From contig BSYQ01000001.1 in NCBI GenBank assembly GCA_030272585.1, positions 10,927,001 to 10,991,000 of the forward strand: a DNA stretch of 64,000 nt, given 5' to 3'. Below, one piece after another: positions 1 through 13,985 of this stretch. A program made the translations under genes and the position numbers. Below the pieces are notes generated by a model. The model saw only the letters and a list, made by a program, of their open reading frames with translations, was not told where the DNA came from and ran no database searches. The DNA is from Bryopsis sp. KO-2023 (lineage: Eukaryota; Chlorophyta; Ulvophyceae; Bryopsidales; Bryopsidaceae). How positions within the stretch are numbered: position 1 is the stretch's first letter; each line of letters begins with the position of its first letter.

Positions 1-3000
1 ATTGCATTGGTAATGCAGGTGTAAGTCTTCTGTTGGGCATTTTTTCCGCCGAGGGAGTGCCATTGCTGTCCCCCACTGAGGCCAGGGACCTCCCTAGACA
101 ATGTCTTGTTATGGTGATGAAAATGCTGTCAGAAGGGAATATGTCACATATTGAAAAGCAAGCTGCTGAAGGTAACGCCCTTCCTGGATTTGATGTTTTA
201 ATGTTCACTTCGAAAATGGCATCTTTTGGTTTTCCGTTGCAGCAATTTGTTTTCATCTGATTTTTTTTTTACAAACATGGTTGCTCACTCTTTTGGTCAC
301 ATTTTCATTTCATTTCCAGAGACATCTGTAACTTGAAAATACATGCCAAATAAATCTGGAGTGCAAAATTTTGACCGATAAGTCGCGTTTGGTTTGGGGC
401 AGGCTGTGTATCGCTGAGCATTCAACTGGGGCTGCCTGCCACTGAGCTTCTTTCAGTTGTCCTTGAATCCGAGCAATCTGCCAAGCTGTACAATGCTTTT
501 CCATCCGTGCTCCATCGATGGATTCTCTTCAATGCAGAAATGTGCTGTCCAGAAATATGTTCTGCCTTGTGCCAACAGGTCATTCAATTTTCTGTTTGCT
601 TTTTCCCTGTCAAGTCTTGAAGTCAGGTTCCAGATTGGCTGAATTTTTGCATTTTGGATTTCCAGGGGCCAGTGTCTTTGACGGCTGAGGCGATGCTGGC
701 AGGAACGTTTGATAGCTTGGCACACTCAGAAATGATTTCAGGAAGGATCGACCCTTTGCATGCATCCTTTCGGTCTTGCGTTCTTTCCAGTATGGGTCCA
801 TGTGCAGTCATGCTTAAAAACACCGACTCTCAAGCTTTTGCCAAAACCATGGTCAGGATTTTGAAAACATTGGTGGGAGGCGGAAACGGTACGGGAAAAA
901 AAAATGCACTGGCTTAAATTTAGAAAAACGAAAACTGTGAGAAAATCCCCATTCCAACCTGTGTAAGTGCCCTAAGATGTACGATGCAAGAATGATCAAT
1001 TGAAGAATTCATTGATCAAGACAGAGGTGGCCCACATACCTTTCAAATGAAACACGTTCAAACAAAGGAGAAGTTCTGAAGCAAACTTGAGTGAGAGTAA
1101 GAGTTTGTTGCAGGTTCGTGGCTTTCACCCACGCAGGCTGGGTACTCATCAATTCTGGATGCCTTTCTTGCATTGCTTGCCCTGAGGGATCGTAAAAGCG
1201 CACCAATAAGGAGTCAAGCGTTGCAGCTTCTCCCCAGCTTCCTGGCATTCCAAGAAAGCGCCGACCGCATTGTTACAGCAGTGGATTCGATGGTAACAGA
1301 TGTTTTCCCCTCAATTTCATCAAGCATGAAGAGGGGGTCAACGGATGCAAGGGAGTATGCCATGCAGCTGAAGGAGCTCTTGAACGCTGCTGCAAATGCA
1401 GCCAAAAGGAATCAGCCTGATATCGCCATCAAGGTACCAGACACTCAGGGAGCCTACCAATTATAGGTTTAGTAATCAATGCCACCCTTGAATCAGAGTT
1501 TCCTCATGATTCCTGTTGCAAACGAGGATAGTTGCAAAGTTGTGCAAAATTTTTGTCGAGTGGCGTCTTGATTTGATTTGGTGGATTGCTTTGTTCCATG
1601 GAATGCAGTTGCTGGAGATCCTGCTGCCAGTTGTACAGGAGCTTGGGTCGACCAAAGGTCACATCCACCAAGATGCAGTGGAAACGAGATTGGCTTTGTT
1701 TGCAGCTACCCCATGGATTCAAACATCAAAGGAGCAAAACCCCTCGGGCACCCTTGATGCCATGAAAGATGTGCATGAAACGGTCAGGAGTTTGATCTCC
1801 TATGCCTGGGACGTCGTTTTTGTCAGGAAAGGGCTGTCGGTGGCTTTGAAAAGGGCAACATGTAGATGGGTGCTGATTCCATTGCTGGAGTGTTCCTCTG
1901 TGGAAATCGTGAGAGGATTTTTCTCCGACAAGATTATGAAAATAGTGGAAGGCGCTGAGAAGCCAATTACACTCGTTGAAGGTGGGTACTTGGATGTTTG
2001 GTGTCCGTTGTCCCTGTTACTTTTTTCTCTCTCCATTGATGCAGAAATCTGCATGCAATCCCATTACTCATTGATCCAGCATGATCTGAAATGACTGACG
2101 ACATTGTGTGCTTGAATTCTTAGTTTGGGTCATATATATTTTTTTCTTTTGCAGGGGAAGGGCTTGTGACTCGACTGTGTGCTTTTATGCTGCTGGAGAG
2201 AATGTACTGCCTTTTGAGGAAAGACGTTCTCGAATCGGACATACTCAGCCAGCTGCCCAAAAAGAATCAAACCGTCATGAAGCTGTGCGTCAACCAAGCC
2301 AAGGAAATCGGGGCTCCATCGAGTGATTTCAAGGAGCTGTACAGACAAGTAATTTGCTGACTGATAGTGGCATTGACAATCCCTGACCAAATTTCCATTT
2401 CTGGCAAGATTATCATCGATTCTTTTGTGTTTTTTGCATCCAGGTTTGTTGTGCTGCATTCTGTGCCGCATCATCTTTGCTGGTGTTGACTCAGACCAAT
2501 CCCAAGTTTTTCACGCTGGCTCTTCAAGGCAAAAAAGGAAGCCCCCCCACCCAACTTTGGCGGAACATGATGGCCATCGATCAAAGTCTCTCTTTTTCAG
2601 TGGAGTCTGTCGGTGAAGGCTCCAAAGCCCAGATTGCCAGGGCATCAAATGCTGTTGCCCGGGTTGAGCAGTACACGAAGGGCCACAGAGGAGGCTTCCT
2701 CGGACCAGGAGCAACTCTCGGAAACTTGACATTTGCACAGACAACCCTGAGTGTGAAGATTGCATCCTCTCAATTTTCACTTGGGATGGAGGATGAGCTT
2801 CCCCCCGAAAGTATTGTCGCCACCCTCGACTTACTTCTTGAAAATGATTCAAAGCAAAATGATGCACAAAGAGCCCATACATACGTCTTTTCAAACATGG
2901 CGCTGTGTGTTTCTGCACAGGGAAAATTACATCCGTAACGGAAATCCTGAAGGCCACTTGTAGACTCTATGAATCTTCTACTAAGCAATGTGATGCCCAA

Positions 3001-6000
3001 GAACTCCCCAGTGGCTTCTTGTGAAAATCTGGAATGTATACTGATGATGTATGTTGTTTGATAATAGAGTCCCCTCGAACAAAACAAAGAGGGATGGATG
3101 AGGCGCCGTCCACCCCACCAAGGAAATCGCTCGAGATGGCACAGACTACTCAAGATATATGGGGAGGATTGAGCAATTTGGCTCAAGCAACTACCCCTGA
3201 GACGGAAACGGCCAACCAAGTCCTTCCCTTCTACGAAGACCAGCTGGACAAACATGAGTCAATGCTGGCCCTGGTCCAGTTGATAGAGCGTGCTTCAGAG
3301 GTTCATTGTTCCAACGACAAGGATCTGCCAATTTGGCAAATACTGATCAGCTTGCAGAGTGCAGCGGTGCCCAGGCAAGAACCCAATGGAACATGCATCA
3401 ATTGTTTCGGCTAAATTCGGGAAATATTATGCAGAAGTGCCCATCTCCAAACCAACTTGAATATCTGGTGGGCAAATTAGTACACCTCGGGAAGCAGTGA
3501 ACCAAGAAGCTTTTCCAAGAACCACAATTGGCGCCTATTTCCCTGAAGGTCCTCTTTTCTGGTCGTTACCGTTCAACAAACAATGCACAATATATTGTTT
3601 CCAAGTTGTACTGGTTTATGGTGGGCTAGGTATGCAAAAATCTTCCTGTGCAAGGCCATCATTCATATCGAGACACGGCACATGAGCAAGGCGCCGCATC
3701 GTAATGACGGACCTCCCCAACCAAACTCTCATGATGCATTCCAACTGGATATGGACACTGGGGAAGATGCAATGGAAGAGGATGAAGAAAAGCCTCAAGA
3801 AGCCCCAAAATCAACTTCCATTTTCAGCAGGTAATGATGTCACTTCCCCTTAATCCCCAACTAGGCAAAAAACATTTCTGGACGGATTTAAATCGACCTT
3901 TCATGGTTTTCTCTTTGATGTGTTTGTGTAAATGATTGAAATGTCTTTGGCTCCCAGATTTGCTGAGCAATTCTTTCCACCCATGCTGGATGCCATCACG
4001 GATGATTTGACCTCGGAAGGTAGCTCATCGACGAAAGGAACATTCCACTACCTGTTGAGGGACCTATGCTTGGTTTGGCTGAGATGGGGGGCTCTCTTTG
4101 AACGAGCATCCAGCGGAGCTCTGAAATACGAAAGTGAAATTGGAGGGGCTGGAAGAAAACTAATGAGGCACTTGCTGTTGGTGGGATTCAGTAGCAATGC
4201 CGATGTGTTGCGTGTGAATTTCGAGTACATAAGAGCTTTTGTTGGTCAATGGGGAGCGTGCGTGCCTCTGCCCAGTAAGTGTTATTATTGTTTTTTCAAT
4301 AACTGTGGAGTGATTGCGCTGAATCAATGCTTTATGAATGTGAATGCTGAAAGAGGATTTCTTTCTGTCTGTTTCAAATCAAGTGTCAGGAAAGGGGGAA
4401 AAACTTGCGAAATTGGTGTGCCATGCTTAGTAAGGATCATTTAAAAATTACGTTTCGAAACGGTGCGGTGAAACAAGTGTGTTTTCAGTTGATGCATTGC
4501 TCATGCACATTCAACCGAGCAAGGATACCAAAAAGCCGAGTGGTGTTATTCAAAAGCAGATGATTTTTGGCTTGAAACTCATGGCTGTGGCTTTGAAGTA
4601 TGGTCAGGGGGAAGGCATGATTGGTGGACCCCAATCAGGTACTAACTTCAATTTCAATGTTTTTTTTCTTTCGATATTCACATATCGCCTGGGACATTTG
4701 CTTCCTTCCTGTGGCCAGATAACATTTCAAGCTCCAGTGAGCTAAATACTTGTCCATTTTCACTGCACCGCGTTTTGAAGAAGTTTAACTAGCAGCTTTT
4801 TGCATGTAGAGGGACTGGGGCACTTGTGTTGTTTGTTATGTAGAGGGTCTTTGGAAAGGTTTGCTGAGCGTCTTTCAGTTTTCCCGCCCTGGATCCAGAC
4901 TGTGTCGCCAAGCTGGCGAAACCACCGGTCTATTTGTCAGGGCAATATCCAAGCACTCTGCACCTCCAATTCAACTGGCCATCGAAAAGGTACAATTCAA
5001 GATGAAAAGATGATCATTAATCCCTCACTAAAAATCAGGCCAGAAGCTGTAAAACTTCTTTTTCTGCCAACCCTAGTCTGTTGTGTGGGGCATATTTAAC
5101 AAGCATGTCACGATTTTTTTTCTGTGATTTGCTTGTAATTCTTCGAATAATATTCACCTTTTCACAAACTGGTGAGGTCTCCACTATTTTAGGGGTAAGG
5201 TTGCTGAATGTCTGACGCGAATAGCTTCTTGTGGTGTGCAGGTTGAGATGGAGGTGAAGGACGGCATAAGAACGTTGTTTGGAAAATTTCTCCATGGCAG
5301 TTTGCTGGTTTATTTGGATGGCATGTCCGAGTTCTACCCCAGCATTGTGGATGCGTCTAAGACTTGGATTATCAATGTGCTCTTGAAAGTCGATGGGAAG
5401 CAGAGAACCACAGCATTAGAGATTTTGAGGTACTTCTGAGTCTGACTAGTGATTGTCCTTTCTGCAGTGTAGCTTGCACCTCGTTTGTACATCGGACAAA
5501 CTCCATGAAGGTTTTAGTGCAACAAATCAGATTTGAAAGGTTCACATGGAAAACATAAACATATTGCCACTTTTGTTTGCTTTTTTTTTTTTTTCAGGAG
5601 GCGGGCACGGCAGCTTCCTGATCTCTTCTTCGACATCACAAGGGAGGATTTTCTGGGCTCGATGCTTGTCAGTAAATTTCCTGAGGTTCAATTTTCTATT
5701 CTTGGCCTTGTCAGAGATTTATTACCCCTCCAAGCACAAGAACCTGCAGCAAAGGCAAGTAGACCCCTTCCCCATAACCTCGATATCTTCGATACCTGCT
5801 GTGTTTATTTTTAGGATAGATTATTTGAATCAAATACCGAAAGTCGATATGTTTCTTGACGAAGAAATGCCACCGCAAATCCCATTATGATCATGAGCTA
5901 TGAAGGCTGTGCAAGCAACTGAGAAATAAAATTGCCGAACGGCACAGAGTAATTTCTGCAGTTGGATGACGGGAATCTTTCTGTTGCATAGGTGGTTGGA

Positions 6001-9000
6001 TTGATTGTACATGCATTTGTGAACCATGCGAATGAGAAATGGCGGATCGGTCTGTTTGAGTTGCTCCGGGATGCCTGGCAACTTTGGCCAGATGCAGATG
6101 TTCGAGACAAACACCTGAAAGGCCCTTTGGTTGCGTTGCTTTCCGACGAGAATCAAGAAGTCTACCGGGAGCTTGTGAAATTCTGGCATTCCATATTGCC
6201 TCAGACTCACCCTGAGCGCTTACAGGCATGCGCTTCGATTTCCAACAATTTTTTCTGAATATTTTTGATCAGAAATCGCTCCATGGCTTATCACTCCTTT
6301 TTTGCTGCTTTTCAGGCATTGTTGGCTCTGAGTATTGATCCAGGTAGCCCCTGGACTGAAAAAATTCAGAGGCGATGGCCCCAAGTAGCATCAGCGCTGC
6401 TCCTTGAGTTGCCCAAATCCACGCCAACCTACGAAAAGGCAGTTTTCGAGACCAGTTTGGCAGAGTGCAAATTCATGGACTACTCAGTAAACACCTGGCA
6501 GGGCCCGAATACAGCAACCATGTTCAGCATGGGAACAACATCTTATTCACAAGATCCATACAGCCTTGCAGCATTTGGTGGTAGTCCAAGCAAGATGGGG
6601 CAGGGCTTCCAGGGGAAAACAACGGTGAGTGGATTGTTCGATTCTAGATCATTGGCTTTGGAGGTCATGCTCTAAATGGGTGAGCTTTCAGCATCTATTG
6701 GGTTGTTACTTGGTTCAGATGTCCCCCAATCGGGTGAGGGCTACTATGGCTAGTACACTGACACCCACCATCGCACTTTCGCTGCCTGTGGAGAGCAGCA
6801 TGGGACAATCTGCCCATCAGGAAAAAGCATCCAACTCACCGCCCAGAGAACAAAGAGCGCATCTGAGGAGGCGTGTCTACAAATCCTCAGGTCTGGCGAC
6901 TCTGCACTCAGTTACAACCTTCCTAATTTGTGTGCATGACTGCTCATCCGATATCATGCTCCTGAGAACTGTTGCAGAGTCTCAGGTCCACAGCAGGGAA
7001 CCTAATTTTTGCCATGCAAATGTGGTACTACTGCCAGAGGCAAACATTCAACTGAGTATCTGGTCTTTTTGGCTGCTGACAGGTGTCGAGGCCGGCATTG
7101 CAGCTACGTTGAGGCGAGGGGCTACGGAGAGAAAAAGACAAGAAGAGAGACGGTCCAGGGTTCAGCTGTATCGAACGTATCGTGCAGGAGAGCTTCCTGA
7201 TATTCAGGGCATCAAGGTCTCTGGTTTTGTTGCCCCCCTTGCTCAAATTGCTGTGAGAGACACCACAACAGCCTGTGCTTTGGTGGCAGCCATCACCAAG
7301 ACTGTTTTCGATGAGATTCAACAATCACAAGGCAATGTCAGGGTAAGGCTCTGTCCCAGTGGTTTGAGTAGTTGCCTATGTTTACATTCTCTGTGTAGAG
7401 AGATGCATGCATGTGTTTTCGTTCCACAGATCCTGGAAAGCATCCACCAGCAAGTTGATCGATGTTTGTCGAGCAAGTCTCGTCACAGTGGGTATGTCCA
7501 ATGCTTGGCAGGTATTGTGGTTGCCGGCCGTGGAATCTGGATATCTCCAGAGAGCTTGGTGTCCAGCGCCCGATCGAGCGGAGAATATCAAGCAATGGCA
7601 TTTGTCTTGGAGAAACAGGTTGCATGTCCAATCAAGCAATGCAGTCAGATTCTGTTTTCTCGAGTAAAGCCAACAGCTTCTGAATTAAGATTCTCATGGT
7701 GGCTCTCAGATGGTTGATCCACCCCTGATTGCTGCTTTGGAAAGCAAAAAACCGTCCTCAAGGAGACCTGGTACAGTGCGAACCTACCCTGTTGCTCCAC
7801 CACTGAAGACAGATGGAGATGCTTGGATGTGCTTGGCAGAATTGTTTCGAGAAATGGGCAAAGGGGATTTATTGCATGTGATTCGAATGGGGCATCTCAC
7901 AAAGTGCCCTGGGAGTCGGAGGGCTTTGATGGCCCTTCAGTCTGGCAGAGCGGCGGTGGCGTTGGACCTCTGTGAAAAGCTGTTGGAGGCTTATGATGAA
8001 GGAATGGTGGACCTGGAGGATTCACTTATTGGAGGGCAGGAGGTGTCTCCTGCAGAAGCCAATATCTGGTACGACGACAAGATGGAATGCTTGGAAAAGC
8101 TGGGGTGTTGGAGAGTGCTGCAAGATCAGGTATTGAACGGCAATGCTTCATGGAATATGCGAGCGTTTCTGCTGTAATGCTTGCTAGGGGTGCAGCTGGA
8201 AAGCCTTGTGTGGTGGTGGGTTCAACAGATAGGGCTTGAGCTCGATGAAACTGGAGAAGTATTGGAGCAGAATATTGGGAGGCTTGTCAGCAGCAAGGAG
8301 GAAGACAAGCACCTGGGTCGGTGAGTTTCTTGATTGCATACAGATCTTGGCTGCCAATCAAATGCAGTGTGACTTAGTGTGTGAATCCTGGTGCTCAGGT
8401 ACCTGAGGCCGTTTGTCCGGTCTTGCCTTTTCCAAAGGACGGAGCAAAATACTCTTGCCCTCCTGCTGGATCCAATCAAGACCAATCGAGAAAAGATGGG
8501 AGTCGTGCATGCCACCATTCCGGCTGAGCTTGCTTGCATTCATGCTGTTCGATCAGAATGGACAGCGGCTTCGGCAGATTTGAGAGCATCTCTGAAATCG
8601 TTCTGCATGCAATGGAGTGGTACTAATGTTGGGAGTTCAGATGCAAGACATTCTCTGTTGTCCCTTCTCCAACCGATGTCTGAAGCTCAAGAGGTGTGGT
8701 GCTTGGTTGAATTCTTACCTTTTCAACCTCAACCTACGGAGTCCTAAGTATGCTGACCCTTCTTGTTGTGTGTTATCCTTTTTCCCATTTTGGTGGCAGG
8801 TGGTTGAGACAGTGTTGGCTTCCAGAAGAGAGGATGGATCAATCCTTGTTCTGGGCGGTGATGTGGAAAAGTGTGTCAGACAATGGCTGATTCGGTGGCC
8901 CAATGCATCCTACGGCCAAGAAGAGCAAGCTTTAGCAATTGTCAGTTTTCGTGAACTGCTGCTGAGAGCGATCCAGCCCATCGCATCTCTGAACGGCAAG

Positions 9001-12000
9001 GTGCCCCTCAGTCAGTCTGTTGGATCTCTGTGGACATACTGTGCATGCTTTTTTTTGTTCTCAAGAACATTCAATGGGATGCTTTCCATTAGATTAAGAA
9101 GGCAGTATGTGTTCTATTTTTTACCCAATTTCGACAAACGCCCGCTCAAGGTAGCAATCGTCGCATTTCTGAATCAGAAAATCTGAAAACAATACAAAGT
9201 CTGACAAGTGTGTGTCAGAAAAAAAACCCTTTTTCCACGTGTCGAGATCTACTTTCATTTTGTTGAATCCATGAGAACGGAACCAAGGCTAACTACCTAT
9301 TTGTTATTTTTGTTTTTTCTTGCACAGAACTCGAGCACTTTCCTTTTCATCCGCAAGCTACTACAAGAATTAAAGCTGCATGCGGCTTCTTGCTATCAAT
9401 CCCAAGGCATGCTGGATCTTGCCCAAGAGCTGCTGGAAGAGTGCCGTCTTGAATTCATAGGGAAGCAAAACATTGACGTTCTGCCCTATCTCGTCACAAA
9501 AGTTGAAGTTTGTGTTGCCAAAATCAAGCAACCATTGGAACATGAAGCTGCACTGTACTCCACCCTGAACCGAGATTTGGAGGAATTGGCTGGGTACAAG
9601 AATTCAATGGAAAGAAGCGTCGAGTTTCAATTGAGAGCAGCAGTGGTTCAAGGCGAGGGATATTGGTTGGCTGCTCATCAGCCTGGTGCATCAGGATCTG
9701 ACCGGTCTCTGAAAAGCTCAAATTCCTTCAAGAAGGTTTGTTTGTTTGGCATTTTTTTTACTCGATAAAGTATGCAGTCAAACCTACATAACTGCTTATT
9801 TGAATGAGGTGGATGCCAACATCGACTGGGAAAAGCTAACTACAATATTGCAGGCAACTCTACTGCCAGAGTGGTTCTTTTTCCCTTTTTTTGACCTGGA
9901 ATCTCTTCTCAATGTTCGATTCCATTTCTTTTTTTTGCTTCAATTTTTACTTCCATCTTTCCCAATACAACAAGGGCTGACTGGACAGACTTCATATCTT
10001 TCGGATTCTGTTCTGCCCCTTGTGACCAGCTTGCCACTAATTGAAGACAGCACTGTTGCAGCAAAAAGCGATGTGTGAGTGAAACATTTCATTTCGGTGC
10101 TGGCAGTGGATGGAAGCTGTTCAGTCCAGTCACTCAGAGCATGTTGAGGGGGTGGCAAAAGCTGCATTGGGATTTGCACTCTTGTGCAATGAGCTCATTG
10201 AGGAAAGCGAAGAGACAGCTTCTATAAATGTGACTTTCCAGGTAATGCAAGCCCCACTGCAACATGAATATGTGGGTTATTACCACCAAATGAGGTCATT
10301 ATGTTCAATGACAACCCTGAAAATTTGAAAAAACAGCACAATGTTTGAGTTTTGATATGCTGATTGCAGGGTATGTCGGAGGAAGTGAAGGGTAAGATCG
10401 ATTCCTGGGGGGGTCTCTCTGCGACAATGGTTTCCACTTTGTTGCATTCGATGGCTTTGGGATGCTCCGATGCCAGTCTGTATGTTCCTCGGATTCTCAC
10501 TGCAATGATTCATGATGTCATGTCCAGGGAAGAATTTGCCAAGGTGCGTACTTTCTGCATTTTCCTGCACAGCCGATACAGATGCTCATCATATAATTCC
10601 AGCTAGGAGCTGAACCAGATAACATCCTTAGGGGAATCCCTACCAGATATAAGAAACTGTTTTCCTTGCAAGTATGACGTTGTTTGCAACACAGCAGGCT
10701 TATGTGATGGTTTTGAGTTATTATGTAATGGTCAGGGCTGGAGGGGTGTGCCCTTGTCTGCTTTCCTTCCTTGGGTTTCCCAAATGATGGGGCAGTTGGA
10801 GGAAGATATGGGGAGCTTCTTGGTTCCCTGTTTGGATGGCCTCGCGGAAGAATATCCACAGCACCTTTACTTCCCATTTCATCTCTGTCAAGCCAACCTG
10901 CAATCAGTTGGCAAATCAAGGATGAGATCTTTCGAAGAAAAACTGAACATTCCTGTCCTGAAGGTGGGTCTCGCATGCCGAGTGGCTTCATTCGAACCAT
11001 ATCCATCCAACGATAATCAACCAAATTGATCACTTTACGGCTGTGGCTTAAGAAGGGGAACTTATTCCATGCCTGTGGGGGTTTTCATTGTAGGATTTCG
11101 CGGATGCTTTGCACAAGTTGACTTACCCAGTTCAGCGCTGGGAAGGATATGAAGCCTTGATTGTGAGGGCCCTCCAGTCTGGGGACAAGAACGAAGCCTC
11201 AAGAATTTTCAGGGATGAAGCCATACCTGATCTGTTTTCATGCGACAGTGGTCAGACTGGTGGTTTGGGTCGGAACAACATCAATGCAAAGTATGTTTTC
11301 TATCTATCCATGAGACTCCCCCCCCCTTCTCATCCAGTGTCGAATGCATCAGTGTTGCTCACCACAAAGGGCGAACGACAAATATACAATATTTTTTTTT
11401 CCTTTTTTTCTGATTGCACATTGTATTTTTGTTGAAACGTTCTCTCCACTGCATGCCGTACGAAACTGTTTGTGTGAGTTGTGTGTTGATTGTGGGGGGT
11501 GGAAAGACTTACCATTGATCACTGGAGGTGTTGAGTGGGAATTTTTGTTCTAGTGTGAGTGAAACTGAACCTGTTGACCTTAGGTTTTCCAAAGCGTACA
11601 AGGCAGCTTTCACATCAGCTTTCGGAATGGATGGAAGGAGAATCGCATCAATGAACAGTGATGCATTCAGAAAGAAAAGTCGCCAAATCGTCACAAAAGC
11701 CAAAGATGATCTCAGTAAGCAACAAGGGAAATGTGAACTGTCCCTATTCACACCTTGGTTCTCTGATTTCACCACCAGCTACTCATCCGAGGCTTCGGGC
11801 GGCACAAAACTGTTCCTTCCGAGAATGGCCTCTGTTGGGGGTGGAGGTGGATTTCATGATGTGGCAGTGGTTGGGTTTGGAAAGACGGTCGACATATTTT
11901 CATCGAAGCAGAAGCCGAAAAAACTTACCATTTACGCTGAGGACTTTACAGCTTATGAATTCGTTGTCAAGGTAGGTTGACCAGACAGACTCTTCAACCC

Positions 12001-13985
12001 CCCAAATGATTCAAACTTCCAGGGCAGATTCTCTTGTGGAGAAAAGTTACACTGGGAAGCCTTTATTGAGAAGCGCTCCAATTATACCAAGGGTCTTGTT
12101 TATTCTCAGGGGGGTGAAGAGCTTCGGATCGATCAAAGAGTGGAGCAATTGTTTGGAGTTATGAATGGGCTGGCTGCCAGAAACCCAGCCGCCGCTTCTC
12201 GGAATCTGAAAATGCGAACATATGATGTCATTCCGTTGTCCCCTACTCTGGGATTGCTTGCGTTCGTGGATGGAACTCGGCCTCTGGAGAGTGTGATGGT
12301 TCCCGGCACGATTCCCCAATCTGAATATAAGAAATCTGCAGAGGTTTTTCAAAGTTTCATTACCAAGGGCATGGGTGGCTACGAAAACGTGTTCAAAAAG
12401 TCTAATCGAGAGTATGTGATCAGTCATTTCGAGAATGCAGAAAGCTTTGTTCCTTGGGATGGTTTGAGGGAAGCTCTGGTCCGATATTCAGGTGGGGATG
12501 TGCGTATAGATTCAAAAACAGCATCTTTTGCAATACACAGGCGACATCGATCATTATTCTCGTTTTGCCAAACGATGCCCATCAATTTTCTGGTTTTACG
12601 ATTTTGTCACTCTCTGTCTTCATCCATTGTTTTTTTCCTCAGCTTAACAATTCTTTCATCTTTTTTGACCAGGTTCCCCAGAAGGCTTCATTCGATTTCG
12701 TGAGGTGTTCTTGCGGTCGCTGTCTGTGAGTTGTGTAATGGGGTATATTGCTGGAGTAGGGGATCGACATTTGCAGAATTTCCTTGTGGAAGAGACATCA
12801 GGCACTCTGATTCCAATCGACTTTGGCTATTCTTTTGGAACAGCCACACAGGTACAGGCAAACATCCCCAAGGGACCTCGTCAAATCTCACCTGAAGTCT
12901 GTGAATTGATGAACTGAAATTTGTATACCATGTTTGTCAGTTTTTCTGTAGATTTCTGTAGCTTTGATTCAAAACCCTCCAATTCATGTGTTGCAATTGC
13001 TGATTTCTGACGTGGTGGTGGTGGCATTTCCAAGGTATTACCTATTCCAGAATTGATGCCATTTCGACTGACCCGCCAGCTCATTGGAGTGTCAGCACCA
13101 CACGATGGGAAGGCAATTTTAGCAATGTACATGAAAGAGATCATGGTGGCACTTCGGCAAGGAAGACAAGTATGTTAGTCATGCACAGCAGAATTGCAAC
13201 AGAATAGACGTTCTGTGTTTTCTTAGAAATGAACAGGGACTTTGAAAAATAAAACAATACAAGGCGTTTCTTATGTCCAGGTGGGGTTTTTTCTGTAAGT
13301 CGGTCTATAGTGTTTTCCCGCAACTTATGCATGTATCTGCTTTCGGTTTTTCAAAAGGTGATTGAGGGCATAATGGAGGCTTTCTTGCGGGAGCCATTGT
13401 TGGATTGGCAAAGAGAGGCCCAGGTGTTGTCCAAGATAAAGGGCAAAAAAGTTGCTCAAGGGGATGTGGAGCACCGTGAAGAAATGCATGCTCAACTGAA
13501 GGTAGACACCATAGATGTATTAACCAGTGTTTCAGGGCTCCTTGGAATTCAGCCTAGCTCACGGAGTTTGCCTGTCACTTTGATTTGTTGCAGTGGTGCC
13601 GGTCTTTGCAGACAGGATTATTTAAAAAATAATGTATCGTAGACACCAAGTCTCGGCTTACTTTGTGTGTATTTGCTGGGAGTCCTGTGTCAATGGTTGA
13701 TATTGGTTGGTTGTGAAGGTGGAGCATTCGAAACAGAAATTAAGAGGAAAACACCCTGTTGACATAATGCTGAGCGAACTGGCTGGTAGACATGGTGGAA
13801 AACCATACTGGAGAACATTGGAAGCCGTGGTGAGAGGCGACCCGAATACCAACAGACGAGCTCAAGTGAAGTGCAAAGGAGGGGGAGTTTTGTCGTGCGA
13901 GGAACAAGTGGAGTGTTTGTTAGATCAGGCAACCGATGGGAATATATTGGGTAGGACATGGTGGGGTTGGAGACCCTGGATATAG
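1..13985 (+). CDS. PRKDC: DNA-dependent protein kinase catalytic subunit (5' part outside window)
   Basis: This is a giant PIKK-family kinase that in animals joins Ku at DNA double-strand breaks during end joining. The window opens inside the gene, and about 30 exons run to the TAG at 13,983-13,985. From left to right the sequence shows helical HEAT-type repeats, then a stretch matching the central DNA-PKcs region. Around 7,150-7,210 the segment YRTYRAGELPDIQ matches human YRSYRHGDLPDIQ. FAT repeats follow (7.2-11.3 kb), then the kinase. The ATP lysine lies in FVVK just before GGEELR (introns removed), the catalytic loop GDRHLQN is near 12,760, and the metal-binding DFG is near 12,819. The FATC tail ends ILGRTWWGWRPWI, against ILGRTWEGWEPWM in human. 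The C-terminal motif and the DLPDIQ segment separate it from ATM, ATR, TOR and SMG1. All catalytic residues are present. Identity is near certain; exact exon borders are only partly resolved. Confidence 0.95.

Noticed and set aside
6629-7717. 362-residue continuous plus-strand frame within DNA-PKcs
   Set aside because: Not a separate gene. It is DNA-PKcs coding sequence read through introns in one frame; the homologous segments need splicing.
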